Below the pieces are notes generated by a model. That model saw nothing but the letters and a program-made list of their open reading frames with translations. It searched no databases and was not told the origin of the DNA. The position numbers and the translations under genes were made by a program. Of a DNA stretch of 56,035 bases, positions 1 to 8,484 are shown piece by piece. Numbering within the stretch: the stretch's first letter is position 1; each line of letters starts with the position of its first letter. Source of the stretch: Thermoplasmata archaeon (lineage in GTDB: Archaea; Thermoplasmatota; DTKX01; VGTL01); the NCBI GenBank assembly GCA_038851035.1, contig JAWCLH010000017.1:1-56035 (forward strand). Reading direction: 5' to 3'.

Positions 1-1373
1 TTCCCCTGGCTCGCGACCTGGTCCATTATCGGGCTCAGGACCGGGTAGCGGTTCACGTAGAGCGTCCTTGAGGCGAGCGGTGTGCCCATGAGCGCCAGCC
101 AGACGGTGTGGTTCCCGCCCTCGGGAATCCAGGTGAAATTCATTTCAGTCTCGGCCTGCGGCACAAGCGCCAGCTCCGTGCCGTATATCTCTCGCGAGCC
201 CTCGAAGCTCTCGCCGTCGTGGATTGAGACCCGAATTCTTATTTCCTCGGGCGCGGGGTTCTCGAACGTGGCGTTGAGCTCGACTGTGTCCCCCTCGTCG
301 AGGAGCACCGGGGCGACCGAGAAGCTCCTGAACTTCACCGGCCTCTCCTCCTGCCCGAGGCTCGCCTTCGGCTCCGGGGGTTTGTAGGGACGGACGAGGG
401 CCCAATCCCAGACGGAGGAGCCGTCGTAGGAGCCGAAATTCAGCGCTGGATAGCCAGCTCTACCGCTCCAGCCGACCGACTGCCACTCCCCGTCGTTAAG
501 CCTCGCCCTCACGCTCGAGCCATCGTGGTATATTTCCTCGATGTACCAAGTATTCTTGGCCCAGTTCCCTGGTCTTGAGTCCCACCTGACAAAGTCATCA
601 AGGAAGGATATTTCGTTCAAAGCCGTGAAGCCGCGAAGAACATAGTTGTAGCCCCTTCCATCGCTTGTCCCTGTCTTAATGCTTAGGCCAATTCTCTCGT
701 CCTTGTCATAGCCGCCGGTTATCTTGAACTTTGACCGCAGGATGTAGTAGTTCTCCGTGGAAGCTTTTAGTGCAATCGCCTTCCCTGGCTGGAGGCTTCC
801 GTCAGCATAAATGGTGAAGAAGCCATCAGAAACTGAATAGGAGCCTGGGTGGATAAGCAGCCACTTTGAAGTGTCTAGACTGTTGCCGCTGAAGTCGTCG
901 AAGAAATTGAAGACCTTGTCTCCGCTAGAGACCGGCGGGGCCGAGGGGTTTCCATAGTACATGTACACAACCTTTGAGGAGCGGGAAGGTATGCTAGGCA
1001 CCTTCAGCCATATGTCCCCGCCGGGCTCGAGCCAGTAGCTCAGCTCCGTGGCGCCATCACAGTCTATGAACCTCAGGTCCGCTAGGTCGACCTTGAGCTT
1101 GCCGGAGGAAACCAGCGCCTGTAGTCCCGCGCTGATGTTAATTCTCACAGGATAGTTCGTCAGGGTCTCGGAGTTCTGGCTGTTGTCCAACGTCAGCGGA
1201 GCCCTGTAGCCCCAGGCGTAGTTCCACCATGGAATGAATTCAGTTGTGTGGTCATCTTCGCCTGCATGGAATAAACCGTTTGATGAGCCCCAGGACAGGA
1301 ACGCTAGTGCGATGCTGACGACCCAGAAAGCCGTCCCCCGACCCGGCCCGCAGAGGCCTCCACAGTGGGACAT
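1..1373 (-). CDS. Secreted DUF2341-containing surface protein (5' part, runs off window)
   Basis: The minus strand is open from an ATG at 1373 to the window edge, about 457 codons, so the C-terminus is missing. The N-terminus has a short Gly/Arg segment and a hydrophobic stretch (FWVVSIALAFLSWG), which looks like a signal peptide. A DUF2341 module follows, with the typical order WNYAWGYRAPLTLDN, LRFIDCDG, YWLEPGG, VYMYYGNPSA and FFDDFSG. Next comes a concanavalin-like sugar-binding-type segment and then a CARDB-like Ig segment (FSVAPVLLDEGDTVELNATF). DUF2341 proteins are usually extracellular. A TATA-like tract lies at 1419-1433 and a G-rich stretch sits just before the ATG. The other surface proteins of this window end in one membrane segment, so the same is likely here, but it is not visible. 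Confidence 0.85.
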   Translation of the reverse strand, partial: MSHCGGLCGPGRGTAFWVVSIALAFLSWGSSNGLFHAGEDDHTTEFIPWWNYAWGYRAPLTLDNSQNSETLTNYPVRINISAGLQALVSSGKLKVDLADLRFIDCDGATELSYWLEPGGDIWLKVPSIPSRSSKVVYMYYGNPSAPPVSSGDKVFNFFDDFSGNSLDTSKWLLIHPGSYSVSDGFFTIYADGSLQPGKAIALKASTENYYILRSKFKITGGYDKDERIGLSIKTGTSDGRGYNYVLRGFTALNEISFLDDFVRWDSRPGNWAKNTWYIEEIYHDGSSVRARLNDGEWQSVGWSGRAGYPALNFGSYDGSSVWDWALVRPYKPPEPKASLGQEERPVKFRSFSVAPVLLDEGDTVELNATFENPAPEEIRIRVSIHDGESFEGSREIYGTELALVPQAETEMNFTWIPEGGNHTVWLALMGTPLASRTLYVNRYPVLSPIMDQVASQG

Positions 1374-1418
1374 GACATTAACCCCCGGAGAGATTGGTGA
1401 GGCGCTATTCCGCTCTGA

Positions 1419-1433
1419 ATATATAATATTTCT
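1419..1433 (-). promoter_or_regulatory. TATA-like promoter of the DUF2341 gene
   Basis: AAATATTATATATTC on the minus strand lies about 50 bases before the ATG at 1373. That spacing predicts a transcript start near 1398 and a leader of about 25 bases. No BRE was scored. Confidence 0.5.
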
Positions 1434-1566
1434 TACTCACAATTTTCTTATTCACAATTTGCTCTGTTAGGCCTTCTGCCTTGCCGTGTTCGAGCCGTCG
1501 ATGGTGCGCGGGTGGTTGATGGCGAATTTACTACTAAAGCCGAGGGCGTATGGCGCCCGAGGGGGT

Positions 1567-1590
1567 GCCGGGCGCAGTTTTGCGCCCGGC
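1567..1590. terminator. Perfect 10-bp hairpin downstream of tRNA-Ala
   Basis: GCCGGGCGCA and TGCGCCCGGC form a perfect 10-bp stem around a 4-base loop. No T-run follows on either strand. It lies 62 bases past the 3' end of the tRNA on the minus strand and could limit transcription between the tRNA and the DUF2341 gene. The function is inferred. Confidence 0.35.
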
Positions 1591-1611
1591 ACATGCGAAG
1601 CCTTCTTTGTC

Positions 1612-1647
1612 GAACTTTCTGGCAACGATTGCGCAGAAAGAAAGTTC
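1612..1647. repeat. Inverted repeat directly after tRNA-Ala
   Basis: GAACTTTCT (1612-1620) pairs with AGAAAGTTC (1639-1647), and a smaller GCAA/TTGC stem lies inside. On the minus strand it starts 4 bases past the tRNA 3' end and includes the pyrimidine-rich run CTTTCTTTCT, so it may be the tRNA terminator or a processing signal. Confidence 0.35.
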
Positions 1648-1651
1648 GGTA

Positions 1652-1724
1652 TGGACCGGTGGGGATTTGAACCCCAGGCCTCCACATTGCAAGTGTGGCG
1701 ATCTTCCAGCTGATCTACCGGCCC
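1652..1724 (-). tRNA. tRNA-Ala (anticodon TGC)
   Basis: This is a 73-base cloverleaf with no intron. The acceptor stem GGGCCGG pairs with CCGGTCC and contains the G3-U70 wobble pair that identifies alanine tRNAs. The anticodon stem-loop is CCACA-CTTGCAA-TGTGG with anticodon TGC. The T arm contains GGTTCAAATCC and the discriminator is A. The CCA end is not encoded, so it must be added after transcription. Confidence 0.97.
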
Positions 1725-1996
1725 GCAGAGACGGTAGCGCTCACCGATGCGCGCCTCGTTTTTTGAATGCGGTCCCCAGCGAGGGGCGCCCGCCCCATCC
1801 CGTCCAGAGGCGCATGCCCGAAATCATGATAGATGTGGGGGTATATTAGCAATGGCGTTTTAAATTCCAGAACGCGTGATATCCTCATCCCCTGCCGTTT
1901 GATGGGCAGCGGCTGCGAGCCCGCCGATATCCCCTGCCGGGCCTAGAGAACAATTTTATTGTATCAATAGGCGATTATCGCGCGGGAGAAAGGACC
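1725..1996. promoter_or_regulatory. Intergenic region between tRNA-Ala and dtdA with dtdA promoter
   Basis: AATTTTATT at 1952-1960 is a TATA-like box for dtdA, and GGGAGAAAGG at 1984-1993 is its ribosome binding site. TTCAAAAAAC (minus strand, about 1759-1768) is a weak TATA candidate for the tRNA. No convincing gene is seen. Confidence 0.5.
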
Positions 1997-2830
1997 ATGA
2001 AGCTCCTCGTGCGCTCGTCGACTGACCCCGCCAGCGTGAACATCACCGACCGGCTCCTCGAGCTCGGCGGCTGGACGGAGGGAGGTATTTTCGAGGGCTC
2101 GCCCGTGCTCAGGAAAGGAAAGGTTGCGCTGGTCACGATTCCCTCGCACCACCTTTACTACGACGATATCGACGCAAGGTTCGCGAGCGCGCTCGGCGAG
2201 CGACCCTCCCTTGTCGTGTTCGCCTCTCGGCACACCAGCGCATCGAACCTGAGGACGCTGACCGCCCATCCGATAGGGAATTTCGGGAGGGCGGACTACG
2301 GTGGCCGTGAGGGGGCGCTGGTCCCGGCCGCGCCGCGGGAGATGACCCTCGCCTACAGACTCATGCGAAAAGTGGCGGGGGAGGCGGGGCTCGAGTATCA
2401 GGTCTCGCTAGAGGCGACGCACCACGGCCCTTTCCTCTCGACCCCATCGTTCTACATCGAGATTGGGAGTGACGAGACCGCGTGGAGGGATGGGGAGGCG
2501 GCGCGGGCGCTGGCCGCGGCGATAGAGGGATCGATTCTCTCGGAGCCCCCGGAGGAGCCAGTCGCGCTGGGCGTCGGGGGCGGGCACTACGTTCCACGGA
2601 TCTCGGATGTGGCGTGGGAGAGGAGGGTGAGCTTCGGCCACATGCTTCCCTCGTACGTTCTGGAGCAGGGCTTCAGGCCGGACCTACTACAAAAGATGAT
2701 TGAGGCCACGCCGGGCGCGGAGCTCGTCTACTTCCACAAGAAGGCCATCAGGAGCCCGCTGCTCAGGCAGATGGAGGCCTGGTTCATGGAGAGGGGCATC
2801 CGGCCCGTCAGCTCGGGAGAGCTAGGATAG
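1997..2830 (+). CDS. dtdA: D-aminoacyl-tRNA deacylase (archaeal/plant DtdA, GEK1 family)
   Basis: The 277-residue product has the usual length of the zinc-dependent DtdA family, which frees tRNAs from mischarged D-amino acids in the cytoplasm. Visible family signatures are ASRHTSASNLRTLTAHPIGN (about 76-95), EATHHGP (139-145), VGGGHYVPR (193-201) and GHMLPSY (214-220). The His residues of these motifs are the expected metal and catalytic positions. The ATG at 1997 follows a clear ribosome binding site. The gene is transcribed away from the tRNA gene and converges on a radical SAM gene. The assignment is firm from family knowledge. Confidence 0.95.
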   Translation: MKLLVRSSTDPASVNITDRLLELGGWTEGGIFEGSPVLRKGKVALVTIPSHHLYYDDIDARFASALGERPSLVVFASRHTSASNLRTLTAHPIGNFGRADYGGREGALVPAAPREMTLAYRLMRKVAGEAGLEYQVSLEATHHGPFLSTPSFYIEIGSDETAWRDGEAARALAAAIEGSILSEPPEEPVALGVGGGHYVPRISDVAWERRVSFGHMLPSYVLEQGFRPDLLQKMIEATPGAELVYFHKKAIRSPLLRQMEAWFMERGIRPVSSGELG

Positions 2831-2982
2831 GTGCGGACACCGCTCCCCTCACAGCACCAATCGCTCATCCGGAGGAGCGGTGGACAGGTGCTCTAATGCC
2901 ACGCCGAGCTGGCGCGGGACACGGGATTACCGGGAAGACATCCCTTCCCGAGCACAATGGGGATGAACATCTCAATGCTCAT
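2831..2982. repeat. Convergent intergenic region with interleaved inverted repeats (possible pseudoknot)
   Basis: CACCGCTCC (2838-2846) pairs with GGAGCGGTG (2874-2882). AGCACC (2853-2858), inside that loop, pairs with GGTGCT (2887-2892) outside it. This is the A-B-A'-B' order of an H-type pseudoknot. It lies just after the dtdA stop codon and may act as a 3' end or terminator structure. No gene is seen. Confidence 0.35.
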
Positions 2983-3879
2983 TCATATCGCCCTCTCCAT
3001 CTCATCCTGCAGAATTCCCGCGGCCCGGAGCGCTCTTTGCCCCTCTTTCGTTAATGCAGAATCAATGGTCTCGAGGAGATACTCTTTGTCCTCCGGCAGC
3101 TTGCCCTGAAGCAGGAGATAGTTCGAGCCGTGACTGTACAGAAGGCAGTCGAGGCTTAGGCTCTCGAAGAGGAGGCGGGTCTCCCTGACCACCTCCTCCA
3201 TTCCGGAGGGCCTGAAGACGCCGCGGAGAAACTCTTGATAGAGGGGCGCGCCGGGGTCGAGCATCAGAGTGTGGAGCCTGAGCTCGTGCGGCTGAATTTT
3301 ATTTAGAAGCTCTGCCGTGGCGGTGGCATGCTCCCTCCACCTGTCTCTTCCTCCAAGACCGAGGACTATCGTCGTGGAGAGAAGGAGGCCCGCCTCCTTC
3401 ACCCTCAGGCAGGCGGCGAGGGTCTCCCCGGGGGTAATTCCCTTGCCTACCCTCTCGAGAACGATGGGGTCGCCGGATTCGACCCCCATATACACCTTGC
3501 TCAGCCCTGCCTCGCGAATTCTCTTCAGCTCCTCTGGCGTCTTTCGAAGGACGAATTTCGCGCCCGCGTAGGAGGCGATCTGCAGGACGCCAGGGAATGC
3601 GCGCTTTATCTCCCCAAGGAGCTCGACGAGCTGGTCGGTCTTCATTATTATTGTGTTGGCGTCTGCCAGGAACACAGAGCGGACGTGGGGGCCATACTCC
3701 TTCAGCGCCTCGGCGATGTCGGCTTTTATCTCATCCATTTTCTTGATGCGAAAGCGCTTCGTTTTGTAGGCGAAGCAGAAGGTGCATTTATTGTGGGGAC
3801 AGCCGATCGTGGGCTGGAGAATCAGCGACCACGCCTCGACTGGCGGTCTGTAGAGCGGGAGGTCGTACCTCAGGGGCAT
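2983..3879 (-). CDS. Radical SAM protein
   Basis: The 298-residue protein starts at the ATG at 3879. The frame is open further upstream but would run into the divergent HD gene. The cluster motif is C27-PHNK-C32-TF-C35, a CX4CX2C variant typical of the radical SAM group with the PTIGCPHNKCTFC signature, rather than the classic CX3CX2C. A TIM-barrel pattern follows, with GVESGDPIVLERVGKG and STTIVLGLGG. No extra cysteine cluster or SPASM domain is seen. The substrate is unknown. The gene is divergent from the HD phosphohydrolase across about 46 bases. Confidence 0.85.
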   Translation of the reverse strand: MPLRYDLPLYRPPVEAWSLILQPTIGCPHNKCTFCFAYKTKRFRIKKMDEIKADIAEALKEYGPHVRSVFLADANTIIMKTDQLVELLGEIKRAFPGVLQIASYAGAKFVLRKTPEELKRIREAGLSKVYMGVESGDPIVLERVGKGITPGETLAACLRVKEAGLLLSTTIVLGLGGRDRWREHATATAELLNKIQPHELRLHTLMLDPGAPLYQEFLRGVFRPSGMEEVVRETRLLFESLSLDCLLYSHGSNYLLLQGKLPEDKEYLLETIDSALTKEGQRALRAAGILQDEMERAI

Positions 3880-3905
3880 CGGCGCACGAATTCGGCGGGT
3901 GGTAT

Positions 3906-3926
3906 TAACCCTTTCCAGAAGGGTTA
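3906..3926. promoter_or_regulatory. Perfect 8-bp palindrome between divergent genes
   Basis: TAACCCTT-TCCAG-AAGGGTTA has 8-bp arms and a 5-base spacer. Its last base is the A of the ATG of the HD gene, and it lies 27-47 bases upstream of the radical SAM start. This is a good position for an operator acting on both genes. No regulator is identified. Confidence 0.4.
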
Positions 3927-4483
3927 TGCCGAGAAGGAGCGATTCAGAGCGCATGCTGGATATTGGGCTGGTAAGGTCTGCTGGGAAGCTGAAGCTGGTG
4001 AAGAGGCAGGGCTGGGTGGAGGCGGGAGTCCCTGTGGGCAAGGTGGAGAGCGTGGCGGACCACTGCTTCCGCACTGCGCTCATCGTCGCTTTCTACAGGG
4101 GAGCGGAGGTGGACACCCTGAGGGCTGTCAGGATGGCCCTCGTCCACGACATCGGCGAGGCGATGGTCGGGGATATAACGCCCCGCTCCGGTGTGGCCCG
4201 GGAAGAGAAGCTGCGGCTGGAGGAGGAGGCTGTCAGGGCCCTCGGGAGCGAGGAGGCCCTGGCGCTCTGGAGGGAATATGCGGAGGGCGAGACGCCCGAG
4301 GCCCGGCTGGTCAGAGAGGCGGACGTTCTCGAGATGCTAGCACAGGCGAGGGAGTACGAGGAGGCCGGGCACCCGAGAAGGGCGCTGGAGCACTTCTGGG
4401 AGGGCTGGAGCCGCGAGATACTTAGTCCAGGTATGCGCGTTGTGGTCAGGAAGCTAATGGAAGCGAGCGACATTGTGAAATAG
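3926..4483 (+). CDS. HD-domain phosphohydrolase, HDDC2/YfbR-like
   Basis: The 185-residue protein belongs to the HD superfamily group of HDDC2 and YfbR, which act as 5'-deoxynucleotidases on nucleoside monophosphates. The metal site is visible as SVADHCFR (H46), ALVHDIGEAMVGDITP (H74-D75, E78) and the later Asp in VREADVLEMLAQA. ATG at 3926 is chosen; a GTG at 3899 would add nine residues. The specificity is inferred from the family only. The TATA sequence is not clear, because the start codon overlaps a palindrome. Confidence 0.85.
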   Translation: MPRRSDSERMLDIGLVRSAGKLKLVKRQGWVEAGVPVGKVESVADHCFRTALIVAFYRGAEVDTLRAVRMALVHDIGEAMVGDITPRSGVAREEKLRLEEEAVRALGSEEALALWREYAEGETPEARLVREADVLEMLAQAREYEEAGHPRRALEHFWEGWSREILSPGMRVVVRKLMEASDIVK

Positions 4484-4508
4484 TATTTATGAAATAGTAT
4501 ATGGGATA

Positions 4509-7500
4509 ATGATAAGGTGGGTGAGGGGAATGACCTCAAGGGCTCAGGTATTGTATGCCATGGTGCTGACGGCTTTTGTTCTGGTCCCTCCCCTCAGCGA
4601 GGTCGGGGTCGGACACACGGGGGACGCATCTCCCGCTCCCAGACCAGCGACAGTCACATTTACAAACGTGTCCGAATCGGCGGGCTTGTCAGGCCTGAGC
4701 GCGAACTTCCTCGCGTGGGGAGACTACGACCGCGATGGCGACGAGGACCTTCTCGTGCAGGGCTCGCGCCTCTTCCGCAACAACGGTCCCCCGGGCTGGG
4801 ACTTCACGGAAGTCACACAGGCCGCGGGCCTCTCAGGGTCATTCACGAGCGGCACCTGGGGCGACTACAACAACGACGGCTGGCTCGACTTCTACGCCGG
4901 CGGGACCGCGAGCGACAAACTGTATAGGAACAATGGCGACGGGACGTTCACCGATGTAACGGTGGCCGCGGGCAACCTCAGGGACACCTTCCCGACAACG
5001 GCCGCTGGCTGGGGCGACTATGATCGCGACGGCGATTTGGACCTTTACGTCGCCAATGGAGAGGACTGGAACGGAGGGAATCCGATATATTTCCCTGACA
5101 TTTTCTACAAAAACAACGGCGACGGAACATTTACCAACGCAACCATCTCAGCCAACCTGAGCGAAGGGGACCACCCTTACTATGGGAGAGGAGTCGCCTG
5201 GGCCGACTTCAACAATGACGGCTGGCTGGATATCTATGTGTCGAACTACCGCCTAAGCCCAAACTACCTATACGTCAACAACCACGACGGCACCTTCACC
5301 GAGATGGGCAGGGAGCTGGGGTGCGCGGGCGTCTACGACCCCTACCGTTACTGGGACGCCCAGACGCAGCGCTACTGGGGCCCCAACTACGGCCATACCA
5401 TAGGGTCCGCGTGGGCCGACTTCGACAGCGACGGAGACCTTGACCTCTGGACGACCAATCTGGTGCACAAGTACGTCGGCCCTTACGGCTCGGGACAGTA
5501 CGATATCAGGGGCTATGTGTGCGACGACTCAAAGATGTACAAAAACAACGGCGCGCCCTTCTACAACTTCACGGACATCCGGGCAACCTGTGGAATTCCC
5601 ATAAAGCCAATCGGAGGCTCGGGAGTCTTTCAAGGCGACGAGCTCTTCGATGGTGTCGCGTGGGGCGACTTCGATAGCGACGGTGACCTTGACCTCTGGA
5701 TACCGCAGGTCTACGACCTCAATTACGCCTACTCGTACCTCTACGAGCAGGACGGGGCTGGGAACGGGAGCTGCCACTGGACCGACAGGGCCGGGGAGCT
5801 CGGTATGAGGGTCTACAACACCTACGCCGGCGTCTGGTGCGACTACGACAACGACGGGGACCTGGACCTCCTGACGGGCGGGAAGAGCCCGTATGTTGGG
5901 GAGAACCAGGGTACCTACGCCCTCCACCTCTACCGCAACAGCGGCAACTCGAACAGCTGGCTGAAGGTCAGGCTGGTGGGGAGGGACTGCAACCGCGCGG
6001 CGATAGGAGCACGGGTAACGGTGAAATCGGGGAATCTCACGCAGATTCGCGAGGTCGAGGGGGGGATGGGATGCCACGGCTCGCAGAACTCGCTCGTTCA
6101 GCACTTCGGCCTCTACAACCGGAGTTCCATAGACTGGGTCGAGGTCAGGTGGCCCTGCGGGAGAATCGAGAAGTTCACCGGGGTTTCAGTCAACACAACC
6201 CTGAACATAACCGAAAGCTCTCTTCCGGTCCCACGCGTCCTGTCCGCCTCCGCGAGCCCCCCTTCTCCTCTCGAGGACCAGCCGGTCTCCTTCAGTGCCA
6301 GCGCGAATGTCGAGGGCGGGAGCATAGCGAAATATGAATGGGACTTCACCTCCGACAACACCTATGACTGGGCTTCTGAGGTCGGCGGAAGCGCCAGCCA
6401 CTCATACAGCAAAAGCGGCATCTATCACGCGAGACTGCGCGCCTGGAGCGACCGCGGCATCGGGGTCGAGTACGGACCGGTGGTCGTCACTGTCCTCAAC
6501 GCCCCCCCGGTTGCGGAGGCTGGCCCGGACATCAGCGCCGCGATGGACGAGCTCGTCCGGTTCGACGGGAGCGGCTCGACCGACACCCAGGGCGACATGT
6601 CGAGAGGCCTCCAGTACAACTGGAGCTTCGGCGACGGCTCTCATTCGGGCTGGAGCGCCTCGCCTCTCGCGAACCACACCTACACCGCGCCCGGCGAGTA
6701 CACAGTCAGGCTGAGCGTGAGGGACGACGATGGCGCGGTGGCCTCCGACACACTCGTCGTGCGAGTGCGCAATGTGCCCCCGACGGTGACGGTCATGGAG
6801 CCCGTGAGCGCTCTCGAGGACGAGGAGGTCCAGTTCACCGGTAGGGGGAGCGACACGCCCTCGGACGCCGCGACCCTTGTCTACAAATGGGACTTCGGAG
6901 ACGGGAACTCGACCGCCTGGTCAACCAACCCTAGTGCGCGTCACGCCTACACGGCGAAAGGAATCTACACCGCCCGACTCTTTGTCAGGGACCAGAGGTC
7001 AATGATGGCCGAGGGCGCAGTAAATGTCACTGTCATCAACCCTCCTCCCGTCTGTCACATCAATCCCGAGTGCCAGGAGCTGAGCGCAAGTGAGGACCAC
7101 CTCCTAACCTTCGAGGGCTGGGGGGCCGACACTCCCTCTGACCTGCCCTATCTGATGTACATGTGGGACTTCGGAGACGGCAACAGAACGGAATGGTCCG
7201 AGCTCTGCGCCGCCTCCCACGCCTACGCCGTGGAGGGGACCTACACACTCACGCTCTTCGCGCGAGACGACGACGGCGACACGGGAAGTGAGCAGACGGT
7301 GGTCCGCGTCGAGAATTCCCCGCCCACGGCCGAGATTCTGAGCGAGGGGGGCGAGGCCGCGGAGGACCAGACGATTCTGTTCACGGGCGAGGGCAGGGAC
7401 ACGCCCTCGGACCTCCCCTTGCTCGAGTACAGGTGGGACTTCGGAGACGGGAGCAGGTCGGATTGGTCTCCCGTCCCTGAGGCGAGCCACGCCTACCCCT

Positions 7501-8408
7501 CCGCGGGGACCTACGAGGTCACGCTCTCCGTGCGCGACGACCAGGGCGCGAGGTTCACCACCCGACCGCTCGTCATCGAGGTCAGGAACCTGCCACCCGT
7601 CGCGGTCGCGAGCTCGGCCCTCCGAAATGTTGACGAGGACACCGAGGTCTGGTTCAGCGCGGCCAACTCCACCGATACTCCCTCGGACATGAGCAGCCTG
7701 ACGTATCGCTGGTTCTTCGGTGATGGCTCGGAGGAGGAGGGCATCGAGGTCTCGCACGTTTTCGTAAAATCCGGAACCTACACAGTGAGACTCGTCGTGA
7801 CCGACAACGACGGCGCCACGGGGGAGGACTCATCAATCAAGATCAGGGTCAGGAACCTCCAGCCGACGGCGAGCGCCTCAGCCGACAGGATGGAGGCGCG
7901 TGTGGGGGAGAGGGTCTCTTTTAGGGGCTCGGGAAACGACACGCCCACGGACGCGCTGAAGCTGAGGTTTAGGTGGTACTTCGGCGATGGTTCTCAGTGG
8001 GAGGGGAGGGACGCGGAGCACGTCTACAACGGCGAGGGCTCGTTCCGGGTAAGGCTGGAGGTCTCGGACCCTGAGGGGGATGTCGGTGTCGCCGAGTTGA
8101 CCATCAATGTAACAGCGGTGAGGGTGCCTTCGCCCCAGCCGGCGCACAAACTGGACCCGGCTGTGCTTTGGGGAGCAGCCGCGCTGGTAGTGCTCGTCGC
8201 AGCCATTGCGGCGCTCATCTGGAGGAGGTCCTCCCGCGCACCGCCCGAGGCAGAGCCCGCGGGGCCAGAGGAGGAGGGGCCCATGGAGAGCCAGATAGGC
8301 GGCGACGGCGGGGACCGGGGAGAAGACGGCAAGAGCGAGGACCGCAATGGGCGGTTTAACGGAGGAACGGCCGAGGGCAGAGGAGCGAGAGCCCCCCCGG
8401 GTGGCTGA
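4509..8408 (+). CDS. Secreted FG-GAP/VCBS propeller protein with ASPIC/UnbV and seven PKD domains
   Basis: The 1299-residue surface protein has a hydrophobic N-terminal segment (about 11-28) as its signal. FG-GAP/VCBS repeats follow (about 50-470) with calcium-type motifs such as DYDRDGDEDL, DYNNDGWLDF and DSDGDLDLW. An ASPIC/UnbV-like segment (about 475-575) contains NSWLKVRLVGR and WPCGRIEKF. Seven PKD domains (about 580-1215) show WDFGDG or WFFGDG cores. A single membrane helix (LWGAAALVVLVAAIAALIW) and an acidic, Gly-rich tail close it. This predicts an outward-facing, membrane-anchored adhesin or glycan-binding protein. ATG at 4509 is used; ATG at 4530, preceded by GGTGAGGGGA, is an equally plausible start. 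Confidence 0.9.
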   Translation: MIRWVRGMTSRAQVLYAMVLTAFVLVPPLSEVGVGHTGDASPAPRPATVTFTNVSESAGLSGLSANFLAWGDYDRDGDEDLLVQGSRLFRNNGPPGWDFTEVTQAAGLSGSFTSGTWGDYNNDGWLDFYAGGTASDKLYRNNGDGTFTDVTVAAGNLRDTFPTTAAGWGDYDRDGDLDLYVANGEDWNGGNPIYFPDIFYKNNGDGTFTNATISANLSEGDHPYYGRGVAWADFNNDGWLDIYVSNYRLSPNYLYVNNHDGTFTEMGRELGCAGVYDPYRYWDAQTQRYWGPNYGHTIGSAWADFDSDGDLDLWTTNLVHKYVGPYGSGQYDIRGYVCDDSKMYKNNGAPFYNFTDIRATCGIPIKPIGGSGVFQGDELFDGVAWGDFDSDGDLDLWIPQVYDLNYAYSYLYEQDGAGNGSCHWTDRAGELGMRVYNTYAGVWCDYDNDGDLDLLTGGKSPYVGENQGTYALHLYRNSGNSNSWLKVRLVGRDCNRAAIGARVTVKSGNLTQIREVEGGMGCHGSQNSLVQHFGLYNRSSIDWVEVRWPCGRIEKFTGVSVNTTLNITESSLPVPRVLSASASPPSPLEDQPVSFSASANVEGGSIAKYEWDFTSDNTYDWASEVGGSASHSYSKSGIYHARLRAWSDRGIGVEYGPVVVTVLNAPPVAEAGPDISAAMDELVRFDGSGSTDTQGDMSRGLQYNWSFGDGSHSGWSASPLANHTYTAPGEYTVRLSVRDDDGAVASDTLVVRVRNVPPTVTVMEPVSALEDEEVQFTGRGSDTPSDAATLVYKWDFGDGNSTAWSTNPSARHAYTAKGIYTARLFVRDQRSMMAEGAVNVTVINPPPVCHINPECQELSASEDHLLTFEGWGADTPSDLPYLMYMWDFGDGNRTEWSELCAASHAYAVEGTYTLTLFARDDDGDTGSEQTVVRVENSPPTAEILSEGGEAAEDQTILFTGEGRDTPSDLPLLEYRWDFGDGSRSDWSPVPEASHAYPSAGTYEVTLSVRDDQGARFTTRPLVIEVRNLPPVAVASSALRNVDEDTEVWFSAANSTDTPSDMSSLTYRWFFGDGSEEEGIEVSHVFVKSGTYTVRLVVTDNDGATGEDSSIKIRVRNLQPTASASADRMEARVGERVSFRGSGNDTPTDALKLRFRWYFGDGSQWEGRDAEHVYNGEGSFRVRLEVSDPEGDVGVAELTINVTAVRVPSPQPAHKLDPAVLWGAAALVVLVAAIAALIWRRSSRAPPEAEPAGPEEEGPMESQIGGDGGDRGEDGKSEDRNGRFNGGTAEGRGARAPPGG

Positions 8409-8484
8409 GATGCTCGTTGCGGGCCTGCGGCGGCTTCGCCCGGGCGGGTGAGGATGCGCCGCGCCAACACCCGGTATAGAGGCC

